From positions 1 through 55,398 of the forward strand of contig CAIXCY010000069.1 of the NCBI GenBank assembly GCA_903918045.1: a stretch of 55,398 nucleotides of DNA, read 5' to 3'. The notes below the pieces were generated by a model. That model was not told the DNA's origin and searched no databases. It saw only the letters and a list, made by a program, of their open reading frames with translations. The DNA comes from an uncultured Bacteroidia bacterium (GTDB lineage: Bacteria; Bacteroidota; Bacteroidia; Bacteroidales; Prolixibacteraceae). The position numbers and the translations under genes were made by a program. This document shows, one piece after another, positions 42,136 through 51,893 of the stretch (positions are counted from its first letter, which is position 1; the number at the start of each line of letters is the position of its first letter).

Positions 42136-45100
42136 TTACAAGATTATAATAAATTCTGTAAAATAACCCTCTTTTGTGTTAACTTTTAACTCTCCGCCGT
42201 GTCCATTTGTAATAATTTCATAACTCAGAGATAAGCCTAATCCTGTCCCCTCTCCGGTGGGTTTAGTGGTAAAGAATGGTTGAAAGATTTTGTCCAGATC
42301 CTTTGGCGAGATTCCATTCCCGTTGTCGATGATTTTTAACTCTATCTTTTCATTCAATTTTCTGGTTTTAACCGATACAGTCGGTTCATAGCCCTCAATA
42401 TTCAATCTGTTTTTTTCGGTAACAGCATAAAAGCCGTTGGTTAATAAATTGAAAATTACCCGGCCGATATCCTGAGGGATAATATTGATATTCCCTATGG
42501 TGGGGTCAAAATCGGTCTTTATTATTGCATTGAACGCTTTGTCGTTAGCCTTTAATCCATGGTATACAAGCCTTAAATATTCATCTGCAAGTTTATTAAT
42601 ATCAGTGGGTTCTTTAAGTGCACTGCTGATTCGGGAATGTTGAAGCATCCCTTTCACAATATCCGCTGCCCGCTTTCCGTGATGGTTGATTTTTTGCTCA
42701 TTTTCTGCTATAGCACAGGCGATGGATTTAACCTCATCCAAATTCCCTTTTTGAATCTCCTCATTCATTTCAGCAATCAGATCTGCATTGACTTCCGAAA
42801 AGTTTGTGACAAAATTTAACGGATTTTGGATCTCATGCGCAATACCGGCAGTTAGCTCACCCAGTGAGGCCATTTTCTCAGAATGAATAAGCTGTGCCTG
42901 GGTCGATTTAAGCTCCGAATACGCCTTTTCAATCTCCCTTGTTCGTTCTCTTACTTTCTCCTCAAGGTTTTCATAGAGTATCGCATTTTCAATAGAGATC
43001 CCAATTTGCCCAGAAAGCATCTCCAGGAGTTCGATTCTGTTTTTGTTAAAAACTCCTTTTAACAGCCTGTTTTCGAGATACAATAAACCATTGATTTTCC
43101 CTTTGGCAGTTATCGGAAGGCACATGACCGAGAAGATCCGGTTTCCCTGGATATAGGGATCTGAACCAAAGCGTTCCTCACTAAGTGCGTCATTAATAAC
43201 AACACACTCTTCGGACCTCCAGCAATAGTTAACGATAGATTCTGGCACTATATTCATTTGAACTACAGGTGTCGAAGGGATAATTTCAATCGAATCAATG
43301 CCCGTTATTCCAACTGCTTCAATGCAAAGTTGGTTGTCTTTGAAAAGCAGCAAACATCCTCTTTGTGCGCCGGCATTCTCGATTGTAATGTGCATTAATT
43401 TTTTCAGAAGATCGTCGTATTTTACCTGGCTTGCGATGCTTTGTGAAGCCTTAAGAACACTTGAGAGGTCGAGGGCTGTTTTACTCGATATTGATGTATT
43501 TGAATTTGCTTCGGCCTGATCCTCAAATTTATAAGCCGATTTTTTACTTAGCTGTATATGAAAACGATCCTCCAATTGTCTGCATTTGGCAATGGCTCCC
43601 CACTGGTTATAGGCTTCCCACGCATCAATAAGATAGATCTGGCTTTGCTTAATTAATTTCATCTTTAAACACAGCAAACCTGCACTCTCGTTGGCAATGG
43701 CCTCAACATATTTAAAGCCATTCTTCGCAGCCAGCCCGATCGATTGTTCATAGAGCTGCAATGCTTTCTCCGGTTGGTTCGTTATCGAGTAGTATTCTGC
43801 ATGTAACAAATCATAATGCTGACTGTAATTTTCCGGACACCCTTTTGCCCACATTTTCATATCCTGAAGGTGGTTCTTAAAAATCTTTAAAAACCTCTTT
43901 TTCTCATTCCGGTTTAAATCTTTGTAACAGGAAGAAATTGAAAGTGAAGTATATAAGGCCTGGGATACTTCAAGCGGATCACCCAGAAAGTTTGCAGCAT
44001 AGTTAACAACTAACTGGCTTTCATCAAGGGCTTCCCGATGTTTTCCAAAGAGGTATAAATGCGCGCACCTTGCTGAATGGAAGAATGCGAGTTTGGTATT
44101 ATTGCCCTCCCGGTTTAGCCGCTCCAGGGTTTCGGCACTGTTAAACGTATCATCATCCCAGCTATTGAATTTAGTCTGGCCATTTAAAGCTTTTGCAAAC
44201 TGGTGGAAACTTTGAAAGAAATCCAATCCCCCTTTCCCATTTCTAATCAGGGCCAGATGTTCATCCGAGCTTTTCAAAATCTCTTTAAGGTTTTCTCCTC
44301 CAATTATTCTAATCCGTAAATAAAGTGCCACCGAATAACCTGTAAATATTTGATCACCATTAAGAACACAGGCCTTAATGGTTTCTAAGATGGGGTCGTA
44401 CCCTTGGCGGATCGGATTTCGCCAATGATTGTAAAAGCTTAATACGGTATAGCTTAGTCGCCATTTGATGAGAGGCGAGTGTGTTTTCTGATGCAGTTTC
44501 ATCGTGATTTCCCAAAGGTTAAATCCGCGCTTCTGCATCTTAAGGGCAGAGAGTACAACTACAGAAAATCCGGAAAAACCCCAGCCACTTGCATCGGTAA
44601 ATCCTTCTTTTAGATACGATTTTACAATATTAAAAATCACCAGCATCATTAAATTCTGATCCTGCTGGTATGCGCTTGTGGCCAGGTCAATTAAGAATTT
44701 ATTCAGTGCAATAACCTCCTCGTCTTTACAATCCTTTAACAGGAAAAGACCTTCGGGTTTTCTGTATCTGGTTGAGAATAGAAACAAATATTTCACCATC
44801 GTGACCAAGGTCAAAGCCTTAATGGCAACCTTACTTTTCGGGAAACGAATATTGTAGAGCCTTGCTGCTTCAAGTCCAAGCCGAAGCGATTCATTGGTAT
44901 TCCCCATTTTCAGATAAAGTGAGGAATGGAGGTAATAAACCTTTAATTTTTCGTAGTTAGTTCTGGAATAACCATGAATTTCTTTAAAATAGAATTCTGC
45001 GAGGGTAGGGCTATCATTTAAATATTCGCACTCTCCAAGTTCAAATAAGACATCAAAAGTTAAATTGTAATTATCTATCCAGCTGTTTTTTCCCAATAAA

Positions 45101-47463
45101 TCTTTGGCCATCTTTAAAAAATGGACTCCGAGGTTGTATGAAGTTGAATCTTTGGCCTTTCTTCCGGCAATCAAACAGAGTTCTATAATTCTCCTTTTTT
45201 CCGCCAGGTCTTCAATAAGCTTGTAGCTCAGGGCAAAATGGTTTAATAATTCGAAAATACTATCATGCAATTGGGATTCAGTCCGGTTTAACAAGAGAAG
45301 CCGGCCAATGCGAAGGTGCAGGGATTCAAGTTCTGGGGTTGAAATCAGATTATAGGCTGCTTGCTGTACTTTATCATGGGAGAAAGTAAATTGTGCGGTT
45401 TCGCCTGGAAGATGTTGAGTTTTTTCGTTTTGAGCACTTAAATAGCTTAAAGTGAGGACTCTGTACCGTGTGTCAATGGAATTTATAAATTCTTCTTTAA
45501 TTGCTGGTTTTAACTCAGAATAAACTTTTAACTGCGATTTTTCTGTTATATCAGAGAGATCAGCCAGGTTAAAGGTATTTCCCAATACTGCTGCATATTT
45601 TAAAATCTCACAGGTCTGTGAAGGGAGGGTGGTCAACCCCTCCGTCATCAGGTCAATCACGTTATCGGTATATCCTAAACTGTCAATTTCAACCAGGTCC
45701 CAGACCCAGTTGTTGTCCCGGTCTTTTGTTATTAATTTCTTATCATATAGGGATTTAAGAAAGTTGTGTATGAAAAATGGATTCCCTTTTGTTTTTGAAA
45801 AAACTTGTTTTCCGAGTTCATTTGCCCGATCTTCAATCATCCCGAAAGAATCTGCAGTAATCTGACAGGTTGTTTTCTGGTTTAGGGGTTTGATATGTAT
45901 TGTTCTTACATGTCCCTCTGATTCGTTGATCTGTTTAAGGGTAATTAACAGCGGATGACCTTTCTCTACTTCATTATCCCGGTAAGCCCCCAGTAGCAAA
46001 ATACTGTTCTCCCGGGGGTTCTCCAGGATCCGTTTGACAAGATTCAGCGATGGAAGGTCGGCCCATTGAAGGTCGTCCAAAAAGATTACCAGCGGACACT
46101 CTGCCGTGGTAAAAATGTAGATAAAGTCGAGCAGAACCATGTGGAACCTGGCTTCCTGCTCTGCAGGCTGTAATTTGGGAACTGCAGGTTGCTTTTCTAT
46201 GATTCGTGATAATTGAGGAATGACTTCAGTTATCAGCGAGCTATTTTCACCCAAAACTGATGTAATACGTCTCTTCCATGCACTGATTTTTTCTTCCGGC
46301 TCAAACAGGAGGTTTTTTATGAATTCCTGAATTGCCTCAATAAAAGCATAATAGGGAATGTCTTTTTTAAACTGATCAAATTTTCCGCTGATAAAGGTCC
46401 CATGGTTTTGGATAATCGGGAATTTAATATGTCTGATCAGGGCTGATTTGCCAACTCCCGAATAGCCAGCCAGTAAGACAAGGATAGATTTTAACTGGTT
46501 GATATTTTGGTAGTATCCCAGTAATTCATTCTGTTCCTGATCACGACCATACAATTTCTGACTTTGCTTGTAATGTTCAGTAATGTCGTTTAATCCGGCT
46601 TTGAAATTAATTAATGGTTCTTTGGCTATGAAGTGTTTTTTTATTGTAAGTAAATCGGCCTTTAGCCCAAGGGCGCTATGATACCGGTCATTTGGATTCT
46701 TCTCCATCAATTTGGATATGATCAGGTCAAATCCTTTGGGTAAGTCTGGCAGAATTGATTTTAAGAAAACAGGGTTTCTTGAGAGGTGAAAATGGATGAT
46801 TTCGAGCGGATCGATTGAGTCGAATGGCGGTTTTCCTGCAAGTAATTCATACAATAAAACACCACAGGAATAAAAGTCACTGCTGTAAGTTAATGCATGG
46901 GCTGTCCGGCCGGTTTGTTCAGGTGAAATATAGGTCAGAGTCCCTTCTATCTGATCCACATTCAGAAGCTCATTCGTTTTAGAGTAACTGGTTGAGGAGA
47001 TGCCAAAATCAAGTAATTTCAAGGTACCATCTCGCGCAATCATGATATTACTGGAATTAATATCTTTATGGATGACCCCCTTTTGGTGAATGTAATAGAG
47101 TATATCGGCCAGTTGGATTCCGATTTCAAGAACCTCGGATGGGGTGATTTTCTTTTTGAAGATTTGTTTCCTTAAGTCGACTCCATCAATGTACTCCTGC
47201 ACCAGGGCGATGGTTGTCCCATCGTACGAAATTCCATGAACTTTTGGGATGCCTGGATGGTCCAGGTCTTTGAGGATATCGTATTCATGACCTAATTTGG
47301 AACTTTTCAGGATATCGTCATTATCCAGAGCCGATTGTTTCAAAACAACCACCAGACCATCCGAAATGCGGCTTGCCAGAATAATATCATTCCGGTCATT
47401 TTTTACGAGCCTCTTTATATACGTATATCCTTTATGGGTTACCCCTGCTTCGGATGAATTCAT
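42136..47463 (-). CDS. Hybrid Ser/Thr kinase - AAA ATPase - GAF - histidine kinase
   Basis: A 1775-residue cytosolic signalling protein. Residues 12-275 form an eukaryotic-like kinase with lysine K42 (VVVLK), H132-K-D134-INSSN139, D152-F-G and SPE at 180-182, so key catalytic residues are present. A predictive-ATPase (AAA/STAND) domain follows at about 302-570, with Walker A GYSGVGKS (333-340) and Walker B-like VIFLDDLQWAD. A long alpha-helical TPR-like region spans about 600-1350, a GAF domain about 1385-1530, and a DHp/catalytic transmitter with GIAHEIQNPLNF begins near 1540. This multi-domain type is known, usually with no fixed partner. It starts 3 nt after the methyltransferase gene ends, so it is co-transcribed with the oxygenase and methyltransferase. 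Confidence 0.9.
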   Translation of the reverse strand: MNSSEAGVTHKGYTYIKRLVKNDRNDIILASRISDGLVVVLKQSALDNDDILKSSKLGHEYDILKDLDHPGIPKVHGISYDGTTIALVQEYIDGVDLRKQIFKKKITPSEVLEIGIQLADILYYIHQKGVIHKDINSSNIMIARDGTLKLLDFGISSTSYSKTNELLNVDQIEGTLTYISPEQTGRTAHALTYSSDFYSCGVLLYELLAGKPPFDSIDPLEIIHFHLSRNPVFLKSILPDLPKGFDLIISKLMEKNPNDRYHSALGLKADLLTIKKHFIAKEPLINFKAGLNDITEHYKQSQKLYGRDQEQNELLGYYQNINQLKSILVLLAGYSGVGKSALIRHIKFPIIQNHGTFISGKFDQFKKDIPYYAFIEAIQEFIKNLLFEPEEKISAWKRRITSVLGENSSLITEVIPQLSRIIEKQPAVPKLQPAEQEARFHMVLLDFIYIFTTAECPLVIFLDDLQWADLPSLNLVKRILENPRENSILLLGAYRDNEVEKGHPLLITLKQINESEGHVRTIHIKPLNQKTTCQITADSFGMIEDRANELGKQVFSKTKGNPFFIHNFLKSLYDKKLITKDRDNNWVWDLVEIDSLGYTDNVIDLMTEGLTTLPSQTCEILKYAAVLGNTFNLADLSDITEKSQLKVYSELKPAIKEEFINSIDTRYRVLTLSYLSAQNEKTQHLPGETAQFTFSHDKVQQAAYNLISTPELESLHLRIGRLLLLNRTESQLHDSIFELLNHFALSYKLIEDLAEKRRIIELCLIAGRKAKDSTSYNLGVHFLKMAKDLLGKNSWIDNYNLTFDVLFELGECEYLNDSPTLAEFYFKEIHGYSRTNYEKLKVYYLHSSLYLKMGNTNESLRLGLEAARLYNIRFPKSKVAIKALTLVTMVKYLFLFSTRYRKPEGLFLLKDCKDEEVIALNKFLIDLATSAYQQDQNLMMLVIFNIVKSYLKEGFTDASGWGFSGFSVVVLSALKMQKRGFNLWEITMKLHQKTHSPLIKWRLSYTVLSFYNHWRNPIRQGYDPILETIKACVLNGDQIFTGYSVALYLRIRIIGGENLKEILKSSDEHLALIRNGKGGLDFFQSFHQFAKALNGQTKFNSWDDDTFNSAETLERLNREGNNTKLAFFHSARCAHLYLFGKHREALDESQLVVNYAANFLGDPLEVSQALYTSLSISSCYKDLNRNEKKRFLKIFKNHLQDMKMWAKGCPENYSQHYDLLHAEYYSITNQPEKALQLYEQSIGLAAKNGFKYVEAIANESAGLLCLKMKLIKQSQIYLIDAWEAYNQWGAIAKCRQLEDRFHIQLSKKSAYKFEDQAEANSNTSISSKTALDLSSVLKASQSIASQVKYDDLLKKLMHITIENAGAQRGCLLLFKDNQLCIEAVGITGIDSIEIIPSTPVVQMNIVPESIVNYCWRSEECVVINDALSEERFGSDPYIQGNRIFSVMCLPITAKGKINGLLYLENRLLKGVFNKNRIELLEMLSGQIGISIENAILYENLEEKVRERTREIEKAYSELKSTQAQLIHSEKMASLGELTAGIAHEIQNPLNFVTNFSEVNADLIAEMNEEIQKGNLDEVKSIACAIAENEQKINHHGKRAADIVKGMLQHSRISSALKEPTDINKLADEYLRLVYHGLKANDKAFNAIIKTDFDPTIGNINIIPQDIGRVIFNLLTNGFYAVTEKNRLNIEGYEPTVSVKTRKLNEKIELKIIDNGNGISPKDLDKIFQPFFTTKPTGEGTGLGLSLSYEIITNGHGGELKVNTKEGYFTEFIIIL

Positions 47464-47466
47464 GGG

Positions 47467-48318
47467 TTAAACTTTTTTTAATGAAAGCAATCCGTAGTAC
47501 CACAACTCTTTTTCAAGAGCCTCAAATTGTTTAATTGAACTAAAATGATTTCCATGATTTATCTTATTGCGAAGGCCAATTCCCCGAAGGAAAATACCGA
47601 ATCGCCATAATTTACTGGCCATGGAATGGAGGTGTTTGAGTGAAGGTCGGGTGAATTGTGTTATATCCTGAAGTTCAAAATCGACAAATCCACACCTTTC
47701 TGCGTTGACCTTATGTTCTGAAAAGGTATCAAGATCTTTTATCGACCACCCTTCCAGCCAGGCATGCAGGAGTTTTTCACCCTCAGCTTCCAGTGGTCTT
47801 TGGGTTCTGAAGTAATCAGCACAGATCAATCTCCCCCCCGGCTTAAGTAACCTGTAGGCTTCCTGGTAAAAATTGAGTTTTTCACCGGCATGACACATAC
47901 TTTCGCATGCCCAGATTACTGAAAATGATTCATTCTCAAAATTGGTGTTTGAATAGTCTTGTTCTGAGAATGAAACCCGACTGTCAAGCTGACATTTACG
48001 GGCAGCATTTTCCCCTTTTTCGACCTGATGAGGTACAAGGGTTATGCCGCTTACCCGAACATCGAAATTTTGGGCGAGCCAAAGGGAACTGCCACCGCGA
48101 CCACATCCGGCATCGAGAATGATATCGCCGTCACTCACATCGGCCGTTCTGGCCATAACTCTATTCAGATTTAAGAGCGCCTTTGCATGCGATTTTACCT
48201 CGTCATCATAATATCCAAAATGAACAGCACCGTTTTTATTCCCATACCAGAGGACACGATAATCGATGCGGGTGTTGTCGTAATAGCTTACTATCGAATT
48301 TTTATATTCCAGATCCAT
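47467..48318 (-). CDS. Class I SAM-dependent methyltransferase
   Basis: A 283-residue methyltransferase. The SAM-binding motif is ILDAGCGRGGSSLWLAQ (about 67-83), followed by acidic-loop residues and SVIWACESMCHAGEKLNFYQ (motif II/III region) and YRLLKPGGRLICADYF. The layout resembles tocopherol/MPBQ-type and sterol-type small-molecule methyltransferases rather than RNA or protein methylases. The C-terminal third (about 195-283) is helical, as in lipid or quinone methylases. It overlaps the end of the MpaB-like oxygenase gene by 28 nt and ends 3 nt before the hybrid kinase, so it is tightly coupled to both. The substrate may be the oxygenase product; this is inferred from context. Confidence 0.87.
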   Translation of the reverse strand: MDLEYKNSIVSYYDNTRIDYRVLWYGNKNGAVHFGYYDDEVKSHAKALLNLNRVMARTADVSDGDIILDAGCGRGGSSLWLAQNFDVRVSGITLVPHQVEKGENAARKCQLDSRVSFSEQDYSNTNFENESFSVIWACESMCHAGEKLNFYQEAYRLLKPGGRLICADYFRTQRPLEAEGEKLLHAWLEGWSIKDLDTFSEHKVNAERCGFVDFELQDITQFTRPSLKHLHSMASKLWRFGIFLRGIGLRNKINHGNHFSSIKQFEALEKELWYYGLLSLKKV

Positions 48319-49727
48319 AGTTTTTTCCTTTTACCGGTTTGCGACCAATTTGCTCTTAAAGTTTTCGGAATTCTAAAACCCGTTTGCTTCCCTTCCCTGA
48401 AATGAAGCGATAGAATGCCAATCATAATTCCGCTTAACGCCGACATTGCATCCAGTATTATTTCTTCCCCAATCTCTTTACCGGTATTGTCTGACCCTTT
48501 GTTCAGAAGGGCTTCACGTAACTTTCCGTGGTGAACATCGACAAGGTTTTTTCGGTTAAAAAATCGTGACAGAAGCTGCATGCCAACCCCAATTATCCGA
48601 TTACCCAATCCGCTGTCTGGCTTTTTTTTCTGGTATTTACCCTTTTGGACTTTTATAATCTGATGATATTCTTTAAGATTGGTGTGTAAATCTTCGCGCA
48701 GTAATATATCGTTTGAAACTTTTTCATTTTCGGTTTGTGGATTGATAAAAAGTTCGGGATAGGCATCCCGGTAGGACGGGCCAAGCATACGTTCAAAACA
48801 ATCGGGGAATTGATCATCTGCAAGCATCCGTTTCATTAAAAGAAGGATTAGTTTTAACGGCAAATGAAAATGGTTTAGTGTTTCGACCAATGCCTTAGTT
48901 AAAATTACCCCGGATACAGTTTTATCCCTGAAAAGATGGTCGTAGACCGCATGTTGCAATGACCATGCTTCTTCAACATCTTTACTTTGCAGGTTTTCCT
49001 GCACCCCCATTATTCTGCCAATGGTTTTCCAGGTATAAAACCATGCCTCCTGCTCCTGTGGAGTCAACGGATCGCCCAGCAAGGCCATCCCTTTGAAAAA
49101 TTCAAGAGAAAACACCTGGTTCGTGGCAACCAAATCCTCCTGGCTAATTGGCTTACCCCATGCCTCGTTCCACTCCTCACCATAGGTATTATCCAGAATC
49201 ACCTGCCGCATAGCAGCGTGCATAATCCGTACTTTTAAGGCAGTAAGAATTCCCCGTTTCTCAGGCTCCCACCAGTTTTCGTCCATCACGTCGAATACAA
49301 ACTGAGCGGTTTCGAAGATCCTGCGTTCGGGCTGGGTCTTAAGGAGCTTGGTCATACGCAATACATTCGCCGGTTTTTCGGCCATGTATGTGTAGGGGAG
49401 GGCCCGGAACATCAGAATGAGAATGAATTTTGTCCCCTTCTCTTTCCATATTTCATGTGTTTGATTGAAAAGTGAAATCTCCTCAGGGGTGAAGTGGATG
49501 TTTAATTCACTATTTACAAAATCGAGCATTGGCTTTGGCAGTTCCTTGGAGATTACACTGTCATTCTGAGCCAGATCAACCAGAATAGACCGCAAATGTT
49601 CCATCGATTTAGACTTAAAAATTGCCTCAATCGCCTGATCAGCCGGCTTGTCCATTATCTGGCGCAGCGCATCAAGGTCGATTCCGTTCCAAACAAATTG
49701 TTGTGAGCTTTTGTCCATAATTTCCAC
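48291..49727 (-). CDS. MpaB-like oxygenase (DUF2236)
   Basis: A 478-residue protein of the DUF2236 / MpaB / rubber-oxygenase family, heme or metal enzymes that include polyisoprene cleavage (Lcp) and farnesyl side-chain cleavage in mycophenolate biosynthesis. The family core is visible: LILMFRALPYTYMAEKPANV (about 95-115), RRIFETAQFVFDVM, ALKVRIMHAAMRQVIL with the likely heme-ligand histidine (about 168-183), and WFYTWKTIGRIMGVQ. No signal peptide is present, so it is cytosolic or membrane-associated. An ATG at 49718 is an alternative start. Substrate unknown, probably a prenyl or lipid chain. It heads the operon with the methyltransferase and hybrid kinase. Confidence 0.82.
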   Translation of the reverse strand: MEIMDKSSQQFVWNGIDLDALRQIMDKPADQAIEAIFKSKSMEHLRSILVDLAQNDSVISKELPKPMLDFVNSELNIHFTPEEISLFNQTHEIWKEKGTKFILILMFRALPYTYMAEKPANVLRMTKLLKTQPERRIFETAQFVFDVMDENWWEPEKRGILTALKVRIMHAAMRQVILDNTYGEEWNEAWGKPISQEDLVATNQVFSLEFFKGMALLGDPLTPQEQEAWFYTWKTIGRIMGVQENLQSKDVEEAWSLQHAVYDHLFRDKTVSGVILTKALVETLNHFHLPLKLILLLMKRMLADDQFPDCFERMLGPSYRDAYPELFINPQTENEKVSNDILLREDLHTNLKEYHQIIKVQKGKYQKKKPDSGLGNRIIGVGMQLLSRFFNRKNLVDVHHGKLREALLNKGSDNTGKEIGEEIILDAMSALSGIMIGILSLHFREGKQTGFRIPKTLRANWSQTGKRKKLWIWNIKIR

Positions 49728-49772
49728 TATTTAGTTAGGCTACTCAAATGTAGCGCATTTGCAGTAGCCAAG

Positions 49773-51809
49773 TTATACATCTGGTAAGCAGATTGTAAAT
49801 TGCGTTTGTTCACCTTCTGTTGTCACAACAGTCAGGTTACCACCGTGTGCTTTAACAATATCATAGCTCATACTTAGTCCCAGTCCCGTTCCCTGTCCCG
49901 TTGGTTTGGTCGTAAAAAAGGGTTGAAAGATCTTTTCCAGCAACTTATTCGGGATGCCATTACCATTATCTTTTATAAACACCTCAACCTTGTTTTTTGT
50001 TCTTTTTGTCGTTATTGAAACAGTTGGCTGGTAAATATTCCAATCCTTCAGATCCCGGGAAAGTTGCTCTTTTTTTTCTGTAACCGCATAGAACGCATTT
50101 GTTATTAAATTAAGAATTACCCTCCCTATATCCTGCGGGATAATATTTATCGTTCCAATTGTTTCATCAAAATCGGTTTTCATCGTTGCATTGAACGAAT
50201 TGTCTTTGGCACGCAAACCATGATAAGCTAATCTTAAATATTCGTCAGCAAGTGCATTGATATCAGTTGGTTCCTTTTGCCCTGAACTGGTTCGGGAATG
50301 TTGAAGCATCCCTTTTACAATGGCATCTGCACGTTTGCCATGATGAAGGATTTTTTCAAGGTTTTGCTTCACATCGTCTGCAATTTCAGCTGCCAGTTGC
50401 CAGTTGCCAGCCGCCAGTTCCTCATTCAATTCACCTACTAACTCAACACTCACTTCCGAAAAATTATTAACAAAGTTCAGTGGGTTTTGAATTTCGTGGG
50501 CAATACCTGCGGTGAGTTCACCGAGGGAGGCCATTTTTTCGGCCTGAATAAGTTGTGATTGGGTGGATTTGAGTTCAGCTAGTGTCGTTTCAACTTCATT
50601 TTTTTGTCTTTGCAATTCATGATTGATTTTGATGCGCTCTCTTGAAGCGCGATACATATAAAGGGCAATCAGAAGTACCAACATTAAAACCCCAAGTAGT
50701 AAATAAAAAAAGATTTTGTCCTTAAAGGCTTTTTCTGCTCTTTTAATTTCCTCGTTTCGTTGATCTTCCTCCACAGTCATTATTTGTAGTTGTTGTGTAA
50801 CCCGAGTACTGTTCATTACCTCATTTCCCTTTAAATAAATCTTCAGGTACTTGACTGTGCTATCTGCATTAATACGTTCATAATAATCACTCAACATTTT
50901 TGCCGGCTTGGATGAAAGATATTCCACTGGAGTATTTATAACGCATTCGATAGCCATTTTAGCAGCATAAAGGGATGAGTCTATTAAGTTAAATCGCATG
51001 TAATGTTGCGCTAAGCTAAAATAGTAGAACTGGAAATACCTGGTCTTCACTCCCTTATACTTATCTACTATGGAAGCCGCGCTTGTATAGTATTTATCAG
51101 CATTTGGCTTGTCATTCATTCTACTATACGCGCTGGCAAGGTTAGATAAGCTATATACCCCCAGGCTTCTTTCCATAATCATCCGATTCTCAGGATCTGT
51201 ATTGATCAGGATTTCTTCTAACATATTTACACTCTTTGTTGCAAAGTATAATGCAGAATCAGGCTTATTGGCATTGAGGTAAACAAAGCCAAGATTCATC
51301 AGCGGATAAAATTTAAAATATGAGTTTGTTCCCAGATTGGCATAATAGCTTGACTGTTTATAAATGGAAATTGCCTTTGAATTTTCTTCACGATCTTTAT
51401 AGATGTGAGCCGATTGATTGAGCACAAAGCCCATTAGTGATTTGTCGTTCAGCTGTTTACTTAATTCAATCGCTTTCTGGTGATAATGCAATGCCTTTGT
51501 AAAGTTTCCTGTAATTCTGCAACCCTGGCCATACATGCTGAGCGAAACACATTCAGAATAAGAATCTTTCTTTTTTAACGAAAGATCGAATAAGTATTTC
51601 GCTTCTTCCAATTGGGGAATAGGAGCCTTGTCATCTGAGAGAAGTACCAGCTTAGTGACCAACTCATGCATGATTGTTGGATTGGATTCATTTTCAATTT
51701 GTTTGAAAAGGTCGCGATCTTTCTGGGTGAGTAAGCCAATATCAGACTTTTGTCCAAAGGTTATGCCCCAGAGTAACACAAGAATGAGTATGCAGGTACT
51801 GTTTTTCAT
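49773..51809 (-). CDS. TPR-containing sensor histidine kinase
   Basis: A 678-residue kinase with signal peptide (MKNSTCILILVLLWGITFGQ), a periplasmic TPR-like helical domain (about 25-345, with GNFTKALHYHQKAIELSKQL and NLASAYSRMNDKPNADKYYT repeats), one membrane helix (366-387) and a coiled coil. The DHp has phospho-acceptor H438 in GIAHEIQNPLNF. The catalytic domain ends GQGTGLGLSMSYDIVKAHGG. The DHp hinge has the heptamer-coded insert LAAGNWQLAAEI (465-476). Between about 50290 and 50470 its DNA is nearly identical to the neighbouring kinase at 51894. No receiver domain or regulator gene is adjacent. Confidence 0.9.
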   Translation of the reverse strand: MKNSTCILILVLLWGITFGQKSDIGLLTQKDRDLFKQIENESNPTIMHELVTKLVLLSDDKAPIPQLEEAKYLFDLSLKKKDSYSECVSLSMYGQGCRITGNFTKALHYHQKAIELSKQLNDKSLMGFVLNQSAHIYKDREENSKAISIYKQSSYYANLGTNSYFKFYPLMNLGFVYLNANKPDSALYFATKSVNMLEEILINTDPENRMIMERSLGVYSLSNLASAYSRMNDKPNADKYYTSAASIVDKYKGVKTRYFQFYYFSLAQHYMRFNLIDSSLYAAKMAIECVINTPVEYLSSKPAKMLSDYYERINADSTVKYLKIYLKGNEVMNSTRVTQQLQIMTVEEDQRNEEIKRAEKAFKDKIFFYLLLGVLMLVLLIALYMYRASRERIKINHELQRQKNEVETTLAELKSTQSQLIQAEKMASLGELTAGIAHEIQNPLNFVNNFSEVSVELVGELNEELAAGNWQLAAEIADDVKQNLEKILHHGKRADAIVKGMLQHSRTSSGQKEPTDINALADEYLRLAYHGLRAKDNSFNATMKTDFDETIGTINIIPQDIGRVILNLITNAFYAVTEKKEQLSRDLKDWNIYQPTVSITTKRTKNKVEVFIKDNGNGIPNKLLEKIFQPFFTTKPTGQGTGLGLSMSYDIVKAHGGNLTVVTTEGEQTQFTICLPDV
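50387..50419 (-). repeat. Heptamer array inside a histidine kinase gene
   Basis: On the coding strand: AA, then CTGGCGG, CTGGCAA, CTGGCAA, CTGGCAG, CTG. It encodes LAAGNWQLAA in the DHp domain. Same unit family as 11499-11540 and identical to 52523-52555. Confidence 0.85.
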
Positions 51810-51893
51810 TTAGTTTATTCTTTTTATTTTTAAGGAGAAAAATTGTTTTATTGGTCATTACTTTCTCTCCGGATTTCATTTGTTTCTTATTTA

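Noticed and set aside
42136-47463. Two or more genes fused by sequencing error
   Set aside because: The kinase-AAA-TPR-GAF-histidine kinase order is a known single-protein architecture and the frame is open throughout.
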